A stretch of 64,000 nucleotides of DNA from Albifimbria verrucaria (taxonomy: Eukaryota; Ascomycota; Sordariomycetes; Hypocreales; Stachybotryaceae), in NCBI GenBank assembly GCA_020081605.1, contig JAHREC010000013.1:1364001-1428000 (forward strand), in the 5' to 3' direction. A model generated the notes under the pieces. That model saw only the letters and a list, made by a program, of their open reading frames with translations, searched no databases and was not told the origin of the DNA. Both the position numbers and the translations under genes were made by a program. Shown in pieces: positions 25,475 to 38,772 of the stretch (the stretch's first letter is position 1; each line of letters starts with the position of its first letter).

Positions 25475-27455
25475 GTGCTGCCACCCTTTTCTGCACCAGT
25501 CGCTTCATCCCTGCTGTGGTCGCGCTTTTTACCTCATCAACATGACACTGCGCGCAAGATAATACCTTTCCTACTTCAGAGCAGATATTATAGTAGCGAA
25601 AAATCTGGCCATGGTTCGGGTCTCAATCAAAATGGCAAAACGCAAGACGTCCCGGATCTCGACAAACGCAGAGATGGTGCTCAGTCTGTAACGAAAGATG
25701 GTGTCTCTCATGCGAATGCGAAAAGCGGCAGTCCTGAGTCGGAATCCATCACAGCATCGGTATCAAAGTACTTGCATTTCCCGAAGATTCCTCATCGCCC
25801 TACCAAGGAGGAGTTGCTCGCCGCAGCTACTGGCTTTTGGTCCAGACTTAAAGTCAGGTTCAAGTGGGCTTCCATCAGAAGCATGCGTCCGTGGAATGCT
25901 GATGAATGGGGTGCATTCTGTTTCATGGTTCATGCTTGGTCATATCGTATGGGTCTTGGTTGGAACTACAACGTTTTTCTCCCTTCTCATCTTCTCTATT
26001 AACACTGTCTTTGCTCAAGGTACGTCCAGTGATGACACTTCGCCTGCATAGCGGGGCTAACGACATTTTAGAAACTTTGGCAAGATGGGTTGGAGACTAT
26101 TTGACCCAGTCCGCCGGCGTAACTGTAGTATTTGAGTCTGCGATCGTGCCTAAGTGGAACGATGGAGTCATCTCCTTCCGAAATGTGTTTGTCTCCCGCC
26201 GACCGGGTCAAGTCAAATCCTCCGTCAGCAAAGGTTCCTCCGACGCAGCCGCGGTCCTTGCTGCAGACCGTCAGGTGCAATATGACCCCCGAAGACGATG
26301 GAAACTATACTCAGTTCGATGTAACAATCGCCAACGTCAACGTCACACTTTCTTTTATCAAATGGTGGAGTGGAAAGGACTTCTCAAAGATGTTGAAGTT
26401 CGCGGCGTTAGAGGAGTCATTGACCGCACTTCCGTGCGCTGGTCAGCAGACCAAGATGATCCTTTGTCCTACCGCCATCAGCACTCGCCTGGCGATTTCG
26501 AGATTGAAACATTCAAGCTCGAGGATCTTCTTCTGACCGTGCATCAACCTGGCGGATTCCGGCCGTTCTCTGTCAGCATCTACTCCTGTGAACTACCCCA
26601 GCTACGGAAACAATGGCTGTTCTACGATATGCTGTCAGCCAATCACATGTCTGGTTCCTTTGACGGCTCGCTCTTCACTATTCACCCCGGCAAGTTCATG
26701 GCTTGATTCCAAGCAAAGACCAAGGTGCAGATTTCGGGGTTGGCGATCCCAAGGCGTGGAAGAAGTTCAGCAGGCTACGAATCGATGGCTTAAAAATCGA
26801 TCATCTGAATCGTGGAGTCGAGGGACCCTTCGGCTGGATATACGAGGGTAACGTCGATATTGTAGCGGACATCGTCTTCCCAGCCGACAATTATGAAGGC
26901 ATCACCAAGGTGGTGGCAGATATATCCGATCAACTAGAGGAGATTGTTAAGGCAAATCGTACTCGGTTTTTGCAAAACGTAACCGGCGAATCCTCGCCCG
27001 TTAACGAGCCGGTCAGTCTATCCGATATTCCGACCTATGGAGGCGAACCCGTGCCTCCTACAGACAACACAGAATCCGATGAAGATCGCCGATTTCTAAT
27101 CATGGATCTGCGCATACATCTGAACGATGTCAAGGCTGCTGTGCCTATCTTCACAAGGGATATGTCATATGTGAATCAGGCTCTAGTTCGGCCAATTGTG
27201 GCATACATCAACGCCAAGAAAACGTACATTCCCATCACTTGTCGCATAGTCAAACGGGCTAGCGATTTTGATGGTGCCTGGTCAGTATTTGACTGCGGCC
27301 TTATGAATGACATGTCTGCAGAGACATACGAGGCTTTTGCGAACGATGTCGAGGACCAGCGTAGCCGTGTCCGTCGTTTCAAGAAGGTCGGCTTCTGGAC
27401 ATTGTCATTGGCAGCCCATGCTTTGTTCATGGGCATGGCTGGTAGCGTAGTATGA
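25475..27455 (+). CDS. mdm31: Mitochondrial inner-membrane protein MDM31/MDM32 family
   Basis: The N-terminal frame is open upstream of 25475 without an in-frame ATG, so the start is unresolved (probably within 25239-25475, perhaps hidden by an indel). The N-terminus is basic with SRYYSSEK, like a mitochondrial targeting signal. Then FPKIPHRPTKEELLAAATGFWSR, the PWNADEWGA block, a transmembrane segment (HIVWVLVGTTTFFSLLIFS), an intron 26020-26071, and the long MDM31/32 domain (VGDYLTQSAGVTVVFESAIVP, RNVFVSR, NYTQFDVTI, GSLFTIHP). A second hydrophobic helix near the end (FWTLSLAAHALFMGMAGS) follows. Known role: mitochondrial shape, mtDNA inheritance and cardiolipin homeostasis. At least four frame breaks (about 25918, 26290, 26377 and 26688); the one near 26290 looks like an extra C. 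Confidence 0.88.
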
Positions 27456-28279
27456 TGCTGCTATGCCAACACTCTCCTCTTCGGTGTTTTATTTTTTACT
27501 CAACCTTCGACGTATTGAACGACACATTGCCAAAAATAGACGGGGGCATTGTAACTTATTCGTACTATAGGATGTGTTTAAGAGGGCGCGCATGTAATGG
27601 ATACGAGGAACGGCGTTGTTATTAACGGTATACGGTTACGGGAGGCGTTTGGTTTTCTAAGCTGCTGAGGATATAGTATCAAGCAGACTCCAAGTCTTTT
27701 TCCGCGGACTGTCCTCTATCAAGTTGGCAATATGATACCCTAAGCTTCTATACGCAGACAATTTGGCGACAGCTTTATCAGCGTGACATATATATATGAA
27801 ACATCAATTTTGAGGTTCAGTCTAAGTAACTCATCATGGACATTATTTCCTTCCCATCATACTGGAAACCCAGCTAAGCATCCAGCAGCCTCATTCGTCA
27901 CTGAAAGAGCTCACATCTAGACGCAAATCTAACCAATGCAAACCGACCAATTTTGTGTGCATATAACATGCCAACGCCCCATTTCCTCATGCTTCCACTG
28001 TTCACTTGTGAACTATTCTCGTCGCCACTACACCGAGAGGAACACGATCCCTTCCCACCATCCTCCACGGTTGGCTTGGGGCTGGAAAGCCGAGCGTTCG
28101 CATATTCTATAAGCGTTCCCTGTAGACAATTGTCTGTGAGCCCGCTCAGCATAAGGTTGGCGAGGAGTGTCCACCAGTGATGCACATATCCGCATACTGG
28201 AGACAGCGGGGATTCGACGCGGTGTTGGTCGGAGGGAAAGCACGAAGCGAACTTCAATGTATGCTCCTTATTAATTGCT
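27456..28279. other. Intergenic between convergent MDM31 and eIF3j
   Basis: T/A-rich 3' flanks; the frame at 27898-28398 on the minus strand has no protein character. Confidence 0.5.
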
Positions 28280-29465
28280 TCACATAAAGTCATCACTGTG
28301 GCATGCGTTAGTATCACGAATTTATCATCACAACAAGGTATATACGTACTCGCCAAAGGCATCGTCATCGTAGGTGCCGACATCAGTGGTGTTGGCACGG
28401 TTGGTGACCAGAGAGGTCTTGGTCTTGGCAGCCTTGGTCTTCTTGCCTCCCTTGTCAGAAGCTTTCTCCTCCTTCATCTTCTCGTTGCTCAGGGCAGTCA
28501 AAGTGCTGGCAATCTTCTTGATCTGGTCGCTGGGAAGGTCCTTTGATAGCTGCTTGGTGAACTCTTGGAGGAAAAGAGTGTAGTGAGCCTTCTTGGTGTT
28601 AGAGGTCAAGATGGGAACAAGAACGTTGCGCAGCTGCTCAAACTGCAGCTTGGTCTGGGGGTTGAAGAGCGGCAGAGCAGCAAGGTTGACAGTGTTGGTG
28701 GGGTCCTTGGAGTCGAGCACGACAGCGGCGCCGGCGGTGGTCGCCTTACGGCCACTGCTGATGCCAATCTCGCCAAAGAGGTCCTCAGCGTGCTTCAGGT
28801 CGGCCTCCTGCTCGGTACGACGGAGTCGCTCACGGCGCTCGGCCTCAGTCTCCTCCTCGTATTCTTCATCGTCTTCTTCGGCGCGGCGACGGGCACGCTC
28901 AGCTTGGTGGTCGGCAATACGCTGACCCTTGGGCTTCTTGCTGGCGGCGGCGGCGGCGGCAGCCTTGGCCTTGGCCTCCTCAGCCTTCTTAGCCTTCTCG
29001 CGTTCTACCTCGGAGTCCTCAGCAGCATCCCAGGAGTCAAGGACCTGAAAGGGCGAACGTTAGTTGGTGGGTGATGATGGGGCGTCCCTGAGTGGTCTTA
29101 CATCGTCATCACCCTCCTCGTCGTCGAACTGACGGCGGCGCTGAGCGCCGGTGGCGGGAGGCGAAGAAGGAGGAGTAGTGCTGCTATCACTCTCTTCCTC
29201 GTCTGGATCAAATAGCGGTCAGCCAGATGCAGCGAGGGGCAGCGAGGGGCAGCGATGGACAGCGATGGGCAAATGCGTGCGCTCCGAGGCAACGGGTAGA
29301 CCCCGCAGAGGCGCGTCGCGGTGTATGATGAGGGAGGTGTGCTTGGTTCGCACACACTCTCTCTCTTTCTCCTCTCTATGCCCATACGGGCACAGCACGC
29401 GGCAGGGAGAGTATGAAGGAAGATGTCGGATGCGACCACTTACCCCACTGTTTCCGGGCAGGCAT
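28280..29465 (-). CDS. hcr1: Translation initiation factor eIF3 subunit j (HCR1)
   Basis: Exons 29444-29465, 29102-29202, 28350-29044 and 28280-28295, totalling 834 nt (277 aa) with no frame break, unlike the neighbours. Start MPARKQWDEEESDSS; acidic N-terminus; Ala/Lys coiled coil (EREKAKKAEEAKAKAAAAAA); conserved core LDSKDPTNTVNLAALPLFN; and after the last 54-bp intron the diagnostic end GDDDFM. Role: binds the 40S decoding site with eIF3, helps AUG recognition, and in yeast acts in termination and recycling. The first intron (29203-29443, 241 bp) is unusually long for this window and contains a 10-bp tandem repeat. Confidence 0.94.
29229..29268. repeat. 10-bp tandem repeat, four copies, in eIF3j intron 1
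   Basis: Units GCAGCGAGGG, GCAGCGAGGG, GCAGCGATGG and ACAGCGATGG. Confidence 0.85.
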
Positions 29466-30951
29466 GATGGCAAAAGTTGGTGGTGGCGGTACTGTTACGG
29501 TGCAGCGAGGTCGTACGCGGGTCGTGCCTCGAGGCGTCGGGTAGGAGCAGATGTTGCAGATGGCAACTGTTGGTGTACGAGGTGAAATCGGGCTCGTGGG
29601 AGTCTCGAGGGAGGAGATAAGTTGGCGGCCTAATCTTGTCGCTGAGGAAAAGGTGGGCTGAATTTTCTTTGTGGACTGTTCTAGAGGGGTTATTGTCGGT
29701 AGGGGTGGGGATAAGAGAGGTAGTGGTGGGATGAGTGATGTAAGTATGTACCTCTGATATCGGTTTTCTTTTTTTTAATTAAAACACACTGCCCTGGGAG
29801 GATCAAACGGTAACAGGCCGGAGGCAGGACTTTGGATGGGATATGACAGCGGTTAAGAACACATCAGGTCTTCTACCATCAAGGCAAATCAAAAAGCAAC
29901 AAGTATCTGGGTGTTTGCGTAATTTTGTGCGCACTCAAATATGCCGAGCGTATGCGGCGTCTCGAGCAAAACCGACCAGTTCCTTCCGCTATGCCGTCCC
30001 GTGTAGTGCCAACACCCTGTTTTGAGACCAGCGGAGCGCATGTAAGACTCATAACACGGTGCTTTTGCGTGTCTTACGGGCCTGTACATCCACGAGGTGC
30101 AGCTGGTACATTGGTTAGCCTACGTCACATATTGCCTTAGCCGCTGCATGAGATACTGGTTTTTTTTTTGTTTTTCCCTTCTTTTTTCCTTTCGTTTGCC
30201 CATGTGACAACTGATCTCCGATCTTTGTTTGATATCTATAGTTAGGTAGTCGAGCTCTACCAGGTATTGACCAGTGAAGGAATGTATGGGAACAGACGGT
30301 GGTCTGTGACTCCCGAGACTAGGGGCCACTACATCCTCCCGGTACCTTGGAATATTGGAATTTTAGTGTAAGACGGTGTTGACAGATACTGTTGTGATCT
30401 TGGTGACTGGGACTACTGGGTTTTGGATCCAACCGTGGATTTCATATCTCTATTGAAGTCTGCCTTCGGTCTATGGCACTCTTGGCTGCTGCCTTCACAG
30501 GGCTTCCCTTGCTTTGGGTCAAGTATTCTAGTCCAACCATAGCATCTCGCTAAAGAGCGCACTATAAGTACTGACACCAACTCACGGAACCACGTAAACG
30601 CCTTATCACCTTTGTTTTCCACTATGAATTTACTTCATACGAAGGAATTAATCCTAGTTATTGAATGAGCTGACTCGAAACGATGACATATTCACCTAGA
30701 TCGGCAGACGGGAGTCAATCAACTATAGGGTACCCTACTTGCCAACTGCTATCGGAACGCCGGTATAACAAACAGCCGGAATGGGATCGGTGCTGGCAGG
30801 AGTCATTGGAGGGTAACGGCCAGGCCCTGCAGGGCACTTTAGGACAAGGTCGCATGGTGGGGAGCTGGAGAACAATTTTTGAGTCACTGGCCAGTCCGCG
30901 CGCTCCAACTGCAGAAAGCTCCAACCCCATCGCGCATTGGTGTAGTTCTCC
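29466..30951. other. Divergent region between eIF3j and arginyl-tRNA synthetase
   Basis: About 1.5 kb holding two promoters. A T-run of about 11 lies at 30160-30170. No supported ORF. Confidence 0.5.
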
Positions 30952-33944
30952 ATGACTACCTTTCGGCTTCCTGCCCCTCCCTCTCTTTTCACTTCAACAG
31001 TTCGAACTTTTCTCCCTTGTCCGAGCAAGACTCGGCATTGGCTCTCTGCCGCACGCTATCACCACAGCCATCGAATACCCACGAATCCTACCTCTCGACC
31101 TCCACGACGTCTTTCCTCCACCCCTCCATCCTCACTTGTCCAGGCTCGAGCCCTTGCGAGTGTCACAATGGCTCACCAGAGCGCCGTGCAGCACCTCGTC
31201 GACCAGGTCGGTGGTCTGACCCTGGATGCTGTCACCAAGAAGTATCCCCAGACCCATCCCGAAATCAACCCTTTCGATCTGTACCGAGCCCACCTCAGCA
31301 ACGTTCTTGCTGAGGTCTCCGGCGTCGACCCCGCCATCATCTACCCTGCGGCTCAATGGACCCAGGGTCTGGATAAGGGCGACTTCGTCCTGGCTGTTCC
31401 GGCCCTCCGTGTCAAGGGCACCAAGCCAGATGTGTTGGCAAGCGAATGGGCTGCCAAGGTACGCCAGCCATCACCAAGGATTCGAGTTTCGTGATCTGAC
31501 AACTCGGTTGGTTATAGTTCCCCGAAGACGACCCTTTGTTCAGCAAGCCTGCCATCACTGGCCACTTCATGTCCTTCTTCGCCAAGCCTCAGCCTTTGCT
31601 GTCGTCGGTCATTCCCATGATTCGCCAGCTTGAAGGAGAATACGGTACGTCCAGATCTTACTGCTCATGCGCATCGTTTCTAACATGCTCTAGGTCGCAA
31701 CAAATTCCTTGGATTGAAGGACCCCAGTGACCCCAGCAAGGGCCAGAAGCGCATTGTACGAATAACCTCGACCCTCGAACCGAACATCTTAGCTTACATA
31801 TATAGATTGTCGAGTTCTCCTCCCCAACGTTGCCAAGCCCTTCCACGCTGGACATCTTCGATCTACCATCATCGGAGCATTCTTGGCCAACCTATACGAG
31901 GGTAGTGGTTGGGATGTTATCAGGATGAACTGTACGTGTAACCCCGATCCCAAGTGCTTCCCATACCCGAGCTGGGTCTACTCATGAGTATGAGCCACTC
32001 AAACACCCCCATATAGGTTGGACGCGTTAATCTTGCCCAAAATTCCACAAAAGTATGCTTTGCTGATATGGGAACTACAGATCTCGGTGACTGGGGCAAG
32101 CAGTATGGTCTCTTGGCGCTTGCCTATGAGAAGTATGGAGATGAGGAGGCACTCCAGGCCGATCCTATCAACCACCTTTTCCATCTTTATGTCCGAATCA
32201 GCTCCGAGAAGGAGACACAAAACGAGGAGATCAAGGCTTTGAAGGCTGATGGAAAAGATACCACCCAGCTGGAAGCTGACTCCTTAGACGAGCAAGCTCG
32301 TCGATACTTCAAGAAGATGGTATGCATACAGTCTTGGGACAACTCTCGTTTTGAAGGAGTTGAATGTATGGGTGCTAACCGTGGCCAGACTGATCGCGAC
32401 GCATCTGCTCTTGCTCTCTGGGAGCGCTTCCGTGACTTGAGCATTGCCCGATACAAAGGTAAGTGTAAATGCCTTTTACCACATTTCAAGGGCGAAAACT
32501 TCGACTTAATCCAATAAAATGGCTAACTATAACAATGCAGAGACGTACGCTCGCTTGAACATCAATTTCGATGTCTTCAGCGGTAAGAGTCACCCGGAAT
32601 CTTGAAGAAGAAAGTGCTGACTTTTGTGTAGGCGAGAGTCAGGTTTCTGAAGAGTCAATGGCCAAGGTTGCCGAACGCATGGCTGAGAAGGAGTCTCCAA
32701 GGAAGATGGTGGAGCCGTGCTCGTTGATTTTGAGTCGCTAATCCCTGGAAAGGAGGGCAAGCGTCTTGGAAAGGCTGTCGTTCGGTACGTACTCCTGCCC
32801 AAACGTCAACTATCACGACGACACGAACCCTATGCCATTTTATTACCGAGTCTTCGAAGCCTCCCTCCCCAATCTCAATTCGGCTTGCTAACTATCGAGG
32901 TTTACAGAAAGAAGGATGGTACCGCCCTCTACCTCACTCGAGATATCGGAGAGCTGCTTGGCCGCGTATGTTATATCTAGAGCCTTTCTCACACTATTAA
33001 GACTGACGAACATGTCATAGGTTGACAAGTACAACTTTGACCATATGATTTATGTCGTTGCCAGCGCGCAGGATTTGCACTTGAAGCAACTGTTCAAGAT
33101 TGTAGAGTTGATTGGAGAGAAGGAAATTGCCAGCCGATGCCAGCATATCAACTTCGGTCTCGTCCTTGGCATGAGCACCAGGAGGGGCACTGTCAAATTG
33201 TATGTTGCCCTCATTACGCCGTGCCCAACCTCGATTGCAGCTTTACTAATTTGCCCCTCACAGCTTGGATGATATTCTCCGCGACTGTGCTGACCACATG
33301 CACGAGACGATGAAGAAGAATGCGGAGAAGTATGCTCAGGTTGAGGACCCTGTCGGTACCGCCGATATTCTCGGTATCAGCAGTGTTATGGTTCAAGACA
33401 TGAGCGGAAAGAGGTAAGAGATGAATTCAATCATCTGCTGACAAACACGGACGTTGACTAACAAATGGCACAGGATCAACAACTACACCTTCAACATGGA
33501 TGCCATGACATCCTTCGAAGGTGATACTGGGCCTTACCTGCAATATGCGCACTCTCGTCTGTGCTCGATTAAGCGCCGTGCCAACCTCTCGGATGAGGAT
33601 TTGGCTAGCGCCGATCTCTCGCTTCTCAAGGAAGCTCATGCGGTTAACATTGTCCGCATGCTTGCACAGTGGCCCGACACGGTCCAGAACACCATGAAGA
33701 CCCTCGAGCCTACAACTATCCTCACATACCTGTTCAAGATGACGCACGTTATCAGCAGCAGTTATGACCACCTCCAGGTCGTCGGCAGCGAGCCAGAGTT
33801 GATGAAGGCCCGTATGGCCCTATATGATGCAGCTCGCATCGTTCTCTCCAACGGAATGCGCCTCCTGGGCCTGACGCCCTTGCAGAGGTGAGTTTCATCG
33901 GCACTAAAAGATATACACTCATGCTAACCAAACCTAGGATGTAA
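30952..33944 (+). CDS. Arginyl-tRNA synthetase, probably cytosolic and mitochondrial
   Basis: Thirteen exons: 30952-31458, 31518-31644, 31694-31755, 31806-31931, 32081-32319, 32389-32458, 32541-32582, 32632-32784, 32908-32965, 33021-33199, 33264-33413, 33474-33887 and 33938-33944. Two in-frame starts: ATG 30952 and ATG 31168 ([10 protein letters not shown]). From the second the protein is 639 aa after correction, the usual cytosolic length. The 72-residue extension from the first has no Asp or Glu and many Arg, Ser and Thr, as in a mitochondrial presequence. Class I signature: [20 protein letters not shown] (HIGH box), [21 protein letters not shown] (KMSKS region) and the DALR anticodon-binding domain at the end. 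Charges tRNA-Arg. Two breaks, near 31822 (C run) and 32693 (G run). Confidence 0.94.
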
Positions 33945-35340
33945 TATGTGTGCTTGAAATATGGGCTCCTGGCTTTTGTGATGCTAGGTTTCCCACAACC
34001 AAAATGGGGCAGGACTTGTACTTGTTGGCTTATTTCTAAGGAGTGTGGATGGCATTGGGCTCTAGGTATGGCTTGAGAGGCTATAGGTATGCCGTTCAGA
34101 ATGGCCAAAGCCTGACAACGCCGTGCGGCGGCCAAGGAGGGCAAGTGGTAAATAGAGAGGATAAGACAATTGATACCCGGCGAATCGGTTTCCGGAACCA
34201 AGACGTGCATGTGGCTTCGGCCGGATGGTTAGCCGTGACTAAGATGCAAAACAAAAAAAAAAAACCTTTGCTGATGCACTAAGTCGGTAGCGAAGATTCA
34301 CGCCGGACTTCGGGACCCGATGTATCAGAGCATACAATCAATAGATCTCTCGGTGGAGACTATTGCTTCTCGTCTACGAATGGGTTGTGTCACGTTCGTA
34401 ATCAAAGGATCGATGATATCGACGAAACCTAGGACTAGACTAATCAGCGCAGTCCATAAGGGACCACTCGTGTAAACAAACCAGCACCTGGACCCGACAG
34501 TCGGCGAACATCGCCATCATGAGGGAGCCTAGGTCGTGCCTGTCAGGCAGATAGCCTACCATCTGACTTGGCGCCGATAGAGTAGGGCTGCAGAAGGATT
34601 GGACTTGGGCTGGCGCGAGTTAGCCTACGATTGCCACATGTTGCGAGGGCGCTTCTGCTGGCGGTTCCTCGGCGCTTGTGTGGAATACAGACGGAGCGAC
34701 GGGCAGGCTAACGACGCTGAAACCCTCTGGGCATGACACATTTATTCCCGTGTATTCTCCATGCTTGGAAAACCCGCAAGGAGCTGGGTTTGAGCAGGTT
34801 TGGTGAGTCACGAGGCCTAGCAGGAGGGAGAGAAGAAAAAAAGTAGTCGCCGTTTGGTGGGAACGTTTCGTTTGGCCTGGTTGCACCCGGAAGCTCCCGA
34901 AGGCCATGCCAGGCGTGTCTGACCTTTTCTGACGCAAACCGTCAGCACGCCGCAGCCGAGAACGCCGCACTCCATCATGCCGCACTCCAGCAGCTCCGGA
35001 TTGTCTTCGTGATTCCTCGTTCCTGCGGAAACTGCGCCCTGTGCTATGCTGTGGCCTTGGATTTTGGGAAACAGAGCCTTACGCTGGATTCTCGTGTCTT
35101 CGGGATGGCTGACCCAGTTGACTGGGCCATGCGCTCCGTCCCTTCCTCTATGACATATCGCCTTAGTTTGAGTAATAGTATATAACTGACAGCCATCAAC
35201 TTCAGCTGGCGATCCGGCTTTGGTGCATGACATCGCCAACACAGAGTGTTTACGTGATTACCTCACCTATTTGACTACTACAACCCATTACATCGTTGTA
35301 TAACCCTACACAAGGTCTTATCGACCAAGCCTTTCCCCCA
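33945..35340. other. Intergenic, alternative oxidase promoter side
   Basis: No supported ORF. It holds an A-run at 34251-34264 and a small 15-bp tandem repeat at 34946-34990. Confidence 0.5.
34946..34990. repeat. 15-bp tandem repeat, three imperfect copies
   Basis: Units CACGCCGCAGCCGAG, AACGCCGCACTCCAT and CATGCCGCACTCCAG. Confidence 0.7.
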
Positions 35341-36573
35341 ATGCTGGCAACAACTATTCCTGCTCGGGCCCAGACAACCAGACAAGCTGCTCAGCTTGTG
35401 AAGGCTGTTGCGCTCAACCATGTCCGCCCTCTCGCATTTGCTGGGCATCCTGCTGGCTTGAGGCTGGGTGTCTGCGCTGCCTGCCAGACACCCCGGCTTT
35501 TCTCAACAACGCCAGCGACTTACCTGAAGGACTTCTTCCCGGCCAAAGACACGCCGCACATCAAGACGACCAAGCCCGCGTGGCCGCATAAGGGCTACAC
35601 CATGGAGGAGATGCTGGCCGTCGAGCCGGCCCACCGCCAGCCCCGCGTCTTCAGCGACTGGGCGGCCTGGAAATTTGTTCGCTTCGCCAGGTTCTGGATG
35701 GATATCTTCACCGGTGTCAAGCCGGAGCAGCAGTCTGACAAAAGAACCCAACCACAGCCGTTGTGGCTTCGAAGCCATTAACAGAGGCCCAATGGGTACG
35801 TGCTAATCTCCTTGCGTCCGTTGACCGATGGTCCTTTCAGTGGGCCTAGGCCGCTTTCTGAGGCTCTCAACTGACCTTATTTGTGACCCACAGCTTGTTC
35901 GTTTCATCTTCCTTGAGAGCATTGCAGGAGTGCCAGGCATGGTAGGTGGCATGCTGCGCCACCTCAACAGCCTGCGGCGCATGAAGCGCGACAACGGATG
36001 GATTGAGACGCTTTTGGAGGAGAGCTACAACGAGAGAATGCACCTCTTAACTTTTATGAAGATGTGTGAGCCGGGTTGGTTCATGAAGACGCTGTTGCTT
36101 GGTGCTCAGGGCGTCTTCTTCAACGGGCTCTTCGTCGCCTACCTCCTCTCTCCGAGGATTGTCCATCGATTCGTTGGCTACCTCGAGGAGGAAGCCGTCC
36201 ATACTTACACGAGGGTTCTCCGTGAGCTCGACGAGGGCAAATTACCCAAGTGGACGGACCCCAAGTTTCAAATCCCGGACATTGCTGTACAGGTGAGCAT
36301 GAAACTCGAGTTGATCCAAGCTTGTGTCAATAAATCAATTGCTAACGGGTGGTGCGTCTAACAGTACTGGAACATGCCAGAGAATAACCGTACCATGAAG
36401 GACCTCATTCTGTACATTCGAGCAGATGAGGCTGGCCATCGTGGCGTCAACCACACCTTTGGAAACCTCAATCAGAAGGAAGACCCGAACCCTTTCGTCA
36501 GCGAATTCAAGGACAGGAGCCGCCAATGCCGGCCTTGAAGCCTACCGGCTATGAGCGCACAGAGGTCATTTGA
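35341..36573 (+). CDS. aox1: Alternative oxidase, mitochondrial
   Basis: Exons 35341-35795, 35894-36292 and 36365-36573. The N-terminus ([20 protein letters not shown], then [16 protein letters not shown]) is a mitochondrial presequence. The di-iron carboxylate motifs are complete: [29 protein letters not shown] and [12 protein letters not shown]. Role: ubiquinol oxidase on the matrix face of the inner membrane that bypasses complexes III and IV. Two breaks: an A run near 35742, and near 36523, after which the family C-terminus ([11 protein letters not shown]) is found in the next frame. Adding both bases gives 1065 nt, 354 aa. Confidence 0.96.
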
Positions 36574-38730
36574 TTCAGCCCATTCATTCAGATGAATGAT
36601 ACAACCCTCTTAACCAACGTGAGAACGCAACAGAAATTTGGCGTGGTTTATTTTCTTCGGTTAATATCCTCACTTGATTGGATACCAGTGGCCAGAGTGT
36701 TTGAGTAGTGTATATTATTTTCCTATTTTGTGTCTATGTTTTTTTTCCTTGAAGGGAATATGTACTACCTACCTGAAGATGATACCAATAGAGATGACAA
36801 TAGAATACTATACTGTTATGCCTTGTTTCCTATAAATTGCTCTGGTGGGCTTTCTGATTGAAGAAGAGCGCCATAATATGCAACACTCTACTTCGCCTGC
36901 TGCGACGCATGTCTCTCCTGTATGAGACATTGGTCGAATCGAGAGCTGACGAAACATGGGAATTGCAAAGCCTCAAAGACACGCGGACACGGGATACTAC
37001 CGTCTACCGAAGGCGCTGCAGGTTGATTGGAAGGGCAGGCAGTCTTGCGACAGCAGAATGGTACAGGGTGATGGTTGTGTGATTCTTGATATGTCAACTT
37101 GCTCCCCGGATCCGTAACCGAGAAGCTCGAAACAACAATACGAGACAGCATAGCCTCAATGAAACAAAGCAACAACTCAGCTCCTTGCTGCGACGCCGTA
37201 TTGCGTGGTAACAGTCGCCCGGCACATGCAGTGGTCGAACCGGCAAGCAGCAGCAGGCGACGGAAGGGCATCCCCGGAAATGGTTCACCGCAGTGTGGGG
37301 ATAGGGATCCATAAACAGACCGCCGTCTAATTTAGGATAAGCTTGGCCATCACTGGGTTGGACAGTGATCCCTGGGTAAGGCTGATGGATCTTCGCCAAC
37401 GACAGGGTGGGTTGATTGGTTCACTACGCTCAGTGGCCAATGTGGTTGCCGTCCTGCTGTGGCAGTGCTGGGCACGGAGAAGGCCCTTTTGTCACCGGGA
37501 CGCTGTCGCATCACGCCTCGTTCGACGTGGAACGCTGACGAACATCAGCACATCTGCCGCGCGTTAGGGCTGAGAAGCTGTGGTGCAGAGAACGCTGCAC
37601 CTATGCATTGGCGCTTCTCCCAAAAGCTTCGACTCGGTCCAAGGCGCAAGAGAAGCGTGTTTCCTATGTGGGGATGGTGGAGATGACGGTGAGATGATGG
37701 CAACGACGATCCCCATTTCTGCAAAGACGGCTGCAGCCAAGTAAGTCGGACTCGCTCATGGCAGTCCTCAACGGTTGCGATCATCAAGACATTTTCGTTT
37801 GGCAGCCAGCCAGTGTACGTACGGTTTGACGGCAAGGCCTGAAGTCTCAGTCGAGTGCCAGGTACAGAGTACCTGCCAGTCAGTCAATGCCGACAATCGA
37901 AGGAGCACGTTCCCAGGTCGTACCGCGCCTCAGCGTATTTCTGGAGATGACACGAATGGCCCAGAGGGTTTCAATACCTTGGTGTGTGCCCGTCTGACGG
38001 AAATGTGGGTGGTGAATCGCAAATGAGGAGCTTTACGGTGACGGGTGCGGTTCATGCGCTAGGTTGTGGCCCTTACCATTGGTCGGCAGGTGAAGCGAGA
38101 TCAGGATAATATCGCAGGGACCGACACTGGACTGGGACGGTTTCTGCCAAAGATTGGTCAGGGAGAGGTCCTACCCACCAGAGATGCAACGATACAATGT
38201 AAAATTGCAAGGTCCATTGTGTCTGATGTTGTTGGGATCAGAGCATGACCGGTGGGAAGGGCCATCCCGGGCGAAGAGTGATCACAGCAGCTAACCTACC
38301 TCGGTTGTATAAGGCGGTCGGTCCGTATGCATAAGGCGAGGAGCTATCCGTACAGTGCTCCAGCCTGGCTTACAGGAGGTACATAGTAGATATGTCATAG
38401 TGTATGCAGAGGCTGAGTGTCTGTGTGCGTAGGTGGGCTAGTATAGTAGGTGGGCTGGCTTTTGTTTGAATGCTGCTAATGGGTTGATACAAGGGAAACC
38501 AACTGGGATTATTGCCTCGCTTCACCGTGTCTTTGAAGGAGAGGTTGTGTAACGGCAACCGTGGTCGGTCAGTCGCCTCCTCCCGCGCTCTTGGTTAAAG
38601 TACGGATACCTGCAGATACTGGGTGAGTAATATTGGAAACCTGGGCGAAATCTGGAAGGTGCTGTAGATACCCTAGCCCCTCCGCTAACACCAGGGCATC
38701 AGGCACCCAGGCACCTCAGCAAGTTAGGAG

Positions 38731-38772
38731 GTAGTAGGTACCGTAGAGGTAGGTAGGTACTTAGATACCTAA
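38731..38772. repeat. Cluster of TAGGTAGGTAC-type repeats
   Basis: GTAGTAGGTACC, GAGGTAGGTAGGTAC and TTAGATACC words in about 40 bp. Confidence 0.7.
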
